Below are positions 59,125 to 64,000 of a stretch of DNA of 64,000 nt, in pieces. Source of the stretch: Brachynemurus nebulosus (Eukaryota > Arthropoda > Insecta > Neuroptera > Myrmeleontidae); the NCBI GenBank assembly GCA_035578155.1, contig JAPWDM010000016.1, forward strand, positions 7,979,044 through 8,043,043, in the 5' to 3' direction. Numbering within the stretch: position 1 is the first letter of the stretch; the number at the start of each line of letters is the position of its first letter. The position numbers and the translations under genes were made by a program. The notes under the pieces were generated by a model. That model saw only the letters and a list, made by a program, of their open reading frames with translations, was not told where the DNA came from and did not search any database.

Positions 59125-59815
59125 TAAGGATGTTTGGGAGGTACAATCGGAGATAAAAGTACATGAAATTAGAAATTCTTGAATAATTGCGTTGTATAAC
59201 AAACTATGAGGTAAATAAATAGTTATCTTTGTTAAATAATAGCTATCACTACAACTGATTGTACAATACATCAAACTATAGCTCTCAGCTGACTACAAGA
59301 GCTGAGTACATTCTGAGGATTTTTCGGAGAAATTTCAAAATGTTACGAGACGATTGAAAATCTAGTAGAATGTTCCTCATTAAATCTAAGGCCCCTGTGA
59401 AAATTTTAAACCGATTCACTAAGCCGTTAAAAAGTTACTTAATCTGTTCTATTTTCGAATTTCCATAAGAGTACGTGTAAAATGAGTTTTTTTTTTTTTT
59501 AATAACTTTTTAACGACTTAGTAAATCGGTTTGAAATTTTCACAGGGGCCTTAGTATTTAATGAGGACCATTCTACTAAATTTTCAATCGTCTCGTAGCA
59601 TTTAGAAATTCTCCGAAAAATCCTCAGAATGTACTCAGCTTTTGTAGTCAGCTGAGAGCTATAGTTTGATGTATTGTACAATCAGTTGTAGTGATAGCTA
59701 TTATTTAACAAAGATAACTATTTATTTACCTCATAGTTTGTTATACAACGCAATTATTCACGAATTTCTAATTTCATGTACTTTTATCTCCGATGGTACC
59801 TCCCAAACATCCTTA
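59125..59815. repeat. Palindromic element (~690 bp)
   Basis: Arms 59125-59440 and 59500-59815 are inverted copies; each position p pairs with 118940-p, for example 'taaggatgtttgggaggta' with 'tacctcccaaacatcctta'. Both arms translate to the same short peptide in opposite directions, a by-product of symmetry. The centre is a T-run. MITE- or fold-back-like. Confidence 0.8.
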
Positions 59816-60500
59816 AGCTATTCTTTAATTTTCACACCTAATATATAAAATTTATGAATGGATACGAATACATACAGTCTGTTTTAGAGAGCATTCAAAT
59901 TTTAATAGAGCTCGAGCAAAAATTGTTGAGATTAGAGTGTGCTGACATTATTAATATCTATGAATAATAAACAAATATTTTATAACACCCGCTTCTAAAG
60001 TTCAATATTCGAGCGTTGCGTAATGGGCGTAAAGAGCAGTTTTCATATCATTGTTAAACAAACGACAGTAACTGTGCGCGAAAGTACAACTGTGCGTGAA
60101 CGCAGCTAAAACTATGCGAGAAAATAATTATATTCATTTGTCAATGATAATCATATTCAAATTAACATGGAAACGACCAACAAATTAATAAAAAAAATAA
60201 AAACCATCTATAGTTGAAAAAATATTCCCAGGCACTTTTGATAGTTTCTTTGTCAACGTATGATGGTCTTTTTCTAATTCCAGTCAAACAAATAAATAGT
60301 GCATAGGGTACTAATTGAACATTAGGTTACGAAATAATAATAAATAATAAGTTAATAACACTATCTTATATTTTTATGTAAATTCGGTTTAATCAATAAT
60401 AATTTGATTACAGAAGAATATTTCTTAAAGAAAGCGAAAACAAATGACATTAATGATATATTATAACTTAACTGTAATAGTCAGGAAGATTAATAAAAAT
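59816..60500. other. Non-coding, nothing recognised
   Basis: No ORF or repeat recognised. Confidence 0.5.
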
Positions 60501-61849
60501 ATGTGGATATGCTGGACAAAAGTACCAATTTTTTTTTACTAAATACCCATACCCTAAGCTTCAAATTTTGGGTAGGATCCACTTAACCCTATCAGCCACA
60601 TGGCGGCCATTTTGAAATATATAGACAAATTCTGTTTAAAATATTTTTATTGAATTTTCCCATACAGAAATTTGCAATTTTTATGAAACTTGGTATAAAC
60701 ATGAAATGTCACATAGCGTAGATTAAGCCCGCAAACCAAAAAGATTGAATGATGCAAAGGGGGTTTGTAGGAGCCTTTTTCCCGCCAAAATTTTTTTTCA
60801 TTTTTTACAAATGTGTAAATTTAAAAATAATCAATCGATAACCATTAGCCATGGATACTGTAAAAATACCTTCTTGACATATGCAGCTACAATGTTCTGT
60901 GCACTTCCAGTCTTTCTTTTTACATAAGCAGCTCCCACTACAACCATTTTCGCTATTTTACAAGTTACAAGTTCGCTGTAGGCTTTCGATGCAACAGGTA
61001 ATCTAATTCAAAATGCAATCCATGTTTGAGTACCATCACTAAGGGAGTGTTCTTATTTATTGACCAAAAAAATCGCAATTTCCAATCATTTTTTCCCGAG
61101 TGACTTTATAACTAGAAGTACATTTCTTTCCTTATATTATTAAAAAAAACATTTAAAATTACAAATTTTTCTTTTGCTTTTTCCTCATTTTTATTACAAA
61201 GGAAGTTGACGTGGAGGTCGCAAAAAAGAGGGTGAAACAGTAACAACGATAAGTTCGGTCCAAGACATTTGAAACAAAAATTTCAAACGACATTTTATTA
61301 CAAATTGTTTTCCAGTGTGCAAATTAAAATTAACTAAAAATTTTAAAAATTGTAACTATAGCGCGCCTTTAGAAAAAAATCACGTTTTAGAGAATAAAAA
61401 TGCATCTACAAGAAGGGAAAAATTTTGATCAAATGCATATTAAGCTCATGATTTTAGTTTGCACACTGGGTAATACGTTAATGAATTCAGTAAATAAAGA
61501 TTTAGTTTCATAAGCTAATTACTTTTTAAGATATCAGTATTTCTACGTTAAAAAAAATTATTTTGCGGAAACTCCGCGCGTGCAAAAGAAACGCCCCCTT
61601 TTTCTTACTTCGTTTACAGATTATAATTATGTAAATATCTGTGGAACCGTTAGGAATTTTCATTCCACTTTATTTTTACGGTTTTCATGAAAATTATGAA
61701 AAAATCGATTTACTTTGTACTTTGATACTTTGATCTATTTACTTTACAAAGCACTTTGATTTATTTAAAATGAAATTTAATACAACATAAGGCCTTTTTA
61801 TAATCATAATATTTACTCAGAAGCCAAATTAAGCTCAATACACAAAACT

Positions 61850-62210
61850 TGTATGACTTCAAAAATTGGGATAAAAATTTAATTCTTATCAAATATCGCG
61901 AAAACGGTATGACATAGATAAAAAGTTTGAATTAACCATATTGCTATATTTAAAGACCTATTATTGATATGAAATTTGTTGAAATTACATCAACACAAGT
62001 TGTTGGGAATTAAAATTTGGTGGTTAATTTTTCAAAAGGGGAGTAAAAAATAATATATATTAAAAATTTATTTACAGATTTCAAACCTACGTAAAAATAT
62101 CTAATTGACCTGCTTTCACCTCATTTCCTAATATTAAGTCTAGGGTTATATAATTAGAGGGTAACTGTGTCGACATAATCGTACTATTAGAATAACGTAG
62201 TATTGAAATC
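61850..62210. repeat. Fragment of the 17-kb fold-back family
   Basis: Blocks such as 'tatctaattgacctg' and 'ctaatattaagtctagggtt' follow the same order as about 17730-18050 with many substitutions. An older copy. Confidence 0.65.
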
Positions 62211-62369
62211 AGGTTTGTTCTGTAACATTTAACTTTCATCAGAATCGATAGACTTTGTAAAATAATTAATAAATTTTTAAAATGACGATGTAACAATATG
62301 TATGTATTGAAGTAGCAGATAACATTAAAATATGTTTTTTGATAAGCTGATTTAAAATAAAAATTGTAA

Positions 62370-62438
62370 TGAATAATTTCACAAAACTTTCTGCGGACTG
62401 ACGAAATACTTTCGCGGACCTGCGGTTGAGAAACACTG
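62370..62438 (-). mobile_element. hAT transposon terminus (fragment)
   Basis: On the minus strand it begins 'CAGTGTTTCTCAACCGCAGG' at 62438, a characteristic hAT end. The opposite end was not found. Confidence 0.6.
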
Positions 62439-62678
62439 GTGTAGGTAGTGACCGATATAAATGTACCAAAACAGCAATTTTTGAGAAAGCGAACGACGTC
62501 ACAGGCACATTTAGCAAGTATATTTACTTGTCAATAACATTAGAGGTTCTTGGAGGACATTAGTCAAGATGGTCGTCTTATAGGTGACGAAATTGAGTGG
62601 ATCCTACTCAAAACATGAAGATTAGAACTTAACCAATATGTAAACCAAAATTGGTGCTTTTGTCCAGCGTGTCCACAT

Positions 62679-63196
62679 CTAACCAATATTTTGCATTATT
62701 CTGCCTAACTATAAACATATACATAAAATAACTGAATGACTGGATTCATTGCAAAATATTTAATACTATTAAAAATATAATTTTGAAAAACAAAAATCAG
62801 TGGATGTCAATATGTACTGCTTAGAGTTTTCAAATCAGTTAAAATCAAACGAAAATAGTTTATTCTAATTGAAAATAACATATTTCACTTTTCTTCACAG
62901 TATTGCATCATTTTTTTAACTTTGTGAAGATGAAATATTATTATGTCAAATATTTAAAAAACTAAATAAAAACCACTGATTAAGGACACTGGTGTAGTAT
63001 TGAAAAGTGTACGACAAGGACAAGAAAGAAGGAAACCTACAAAAATATTTTTTCAACTATACAAATTAATAAAAAAATTTTTTTTCATATAACATTATAA
63101 AATAAAATTAACCCTACTATTTTCTAAAATTGCTTAAAAATAATTAATTTTTTTCTCTCTGTTAAACTTTAGAAGCCGTCGTTATAAAAAATTATG
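62679..63196. other. Non-coding, nothing recognised
   Basis: A+T-rich spacer. Confidence 0.5.
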
Positions 63197-63387
63197 TTCG
63201 ATACGTATGCGTAAAGTGAGGTATCCAATAGGCTTAAACTGGGGCACTTGCTAAAGGGACTCGTGACTGACGGCTCGTGGGGGTATACAGCGCACTCGAT
63301 CGCGTTGTGTATACGTCAGTCCCTTAGACTCGTGCCCCAATTTAAGCCTACTAGAATACCCCTCCTGTGCATATGTATCGAAAATAA
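63197..63387. repeat. G+C-richer imperfect hairpin (~190 bp)
   Basis: 'taggcttaaactggggcac' (63229-63247) pairs with 'gtgccccaatttaagccta' (63332-63350). Inside, 'gggact' and 'actgacg' pair with 'cgtcagtccc', and 'gtatac' pairs with 'gtatac'. The outer flanks 'ttcgatacgtatgc' and 'gcatatgtatcgaa' extend the fold. The centre is near 63290. It resembles a stand-alone viral or transposon hairpin but has no coding neighbour, so its origin is open. Confidence 0.65.
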
Positions 63388-64000
63388 CTATTTTACTTCC
63401 TAAAATACCACTTTTATTTTTGAAACTTTGATAATATTGTTTCGAACAGTCAGTTGTTAATTTTCAAACAGGATAAAAATTATATTCGATAGATGCCTTA
63501 TATACTAATTTTCTCTGTCTGCATTAATCCATGTGTCTATATTTAATTATTTATGAAGCGTCGTCATAAGTCAGCTGCACGGGGGTGTTCGGAAGCACGG
63601 GGCCTTGTGCGGTGCACTATTTGCACCTACCTCTGACCGACCCTAAATATAACATTTATCAGGCTTTAATTTAAGAAATTTAGTATATTACAATAAAATA
63701 AAACAAAAATAAACAAGCTTAAAAAATCGGGTTTCTACAAATTAAACTATTAAGACTGTAAAGGTTTTTACATCGGGCAAACTAACAGGCACTTTGAAAC
63801 TCGGAGATCAGAGCATTTGATGTCGTATTCGCTCCGAGCCGAAAGTATAGCTATCTATATCAAGTGATCATTTAACAATTTTTCAGGACGGCTTACTATT
63901 ATAAATGAATGAAAAATATTTTAAAAAACTTAAATTTGTTAAATAAAAGCCATATGCTAATTTTACCTTAAACATGTCTTAAAATGGAAGGGTTTTCGGT
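63388..64000. other. Non-coding, nothing recognised
   Basis: The block 'attcgctccgagccgaaagt' near 63828 matches about 52160. No ORF of note. Confidence 0.5.

Larger units (their letters stand above)
60501..62678. mobile_element. Inverted-repeat element (~2.2 kb), class unknown
   Basis: The left end 'atgtggatatgctggacaaa' and reverse-complemented right end 'atgtggacacgctggacaaa' are followed on both sides by 'ag(t/c)accaattt', and about 50 bp further in by 'gggtaggatccac' against 'gagtaggatccac'. The interior has a C-rich block near 61590, a fragment of the 17-kb fold-back family at about 61850-62210, and a hAT terminus at 62438. No transposase. No clear target duplication. Confidence 0.65.

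Overview
This is a eukaryotic nuclear window, most likely from an insect genome. It is very A+T rich, has many (TA)n microsatellites and holds no recognisable single-copy host gene. Every coding region I can identify comes from a mobile element or an old virus. The mix of Jockey, BEL/Pao, gypsy with env, Penelope-like elements (PLEs) and an ambisense densovirus fits an arthropod. A hemipteran is a guess only.

Layout. 1-17 kb is non-coding repeat DNA: fold-back and inverted-repeat elements (2.4-5.0, 5.8-6.2, 9.3-10.2, 15.3-16.6 kb), a pogo/mariner-like inverted-repeat element (13.9-14.8 kb) and one decayed PLE reverse transcriptase (11.8-12.6 kb). 17.1-23.7 kb is a fold-back element split by a nearly complete 4.4-kb Jockey LINE. 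24.9-28.5 kb is a TA-flanked inverted-repeat element that contains a tRNA-like SINE head, two unidentified small ORFs and a hAT-like element with a perfect 8-bp target duplication. 30.3-30.9 kb is a complex TA tract.

30.9-43.2 kb is the centre of interest. A gypsy (errantivirus-like) retrovirus lies on the minus strand: gag, protease and the first RT residues at 43.2-41.0 kb; integrase, env and LTR at 34.0-30.9 kb. The missing RT core and RNase H are replaced by a densovirus with its terminal hairpin (34.04-34.28 kb), capsid gene on plus (34.5-40.0 kb) and NS genes on minus (40.9-40.0 kb). Plus-strand VP and minus-strand NS converge as in ambidensoviruses. The capsid gene is in turn split by a 3.96-kb palindrome of two head-to-head, 5'-truncated PLE copies flanked by a 12-bp target duplication. 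The implied order is gypsy, then densovirus, then PLE.

43.2-49.6 kb continues the cluster on the minus strand: a LINE with an L1-like ORF1 and RTE-like ORF2, a BEL/Pao pol remnant, and a second miniature head-to-head PLE palindrome. 49.6-64 kb is again non-coding repeats. Some are inverted copies of families seen at 5-9 kb. There are also a hAT-type element, a 690-bp palindrome, a 2.2-kb inverted-repeat element and a G+C-richer hairpin near 63.3 kb.

Nothing here looks like a functioning host pathway. The genes are decayed by frameshifts, stops and active-site changes. The exception is the pair of PLE reading frames, which are open and identical at protein level. All boundaries were read by eye.
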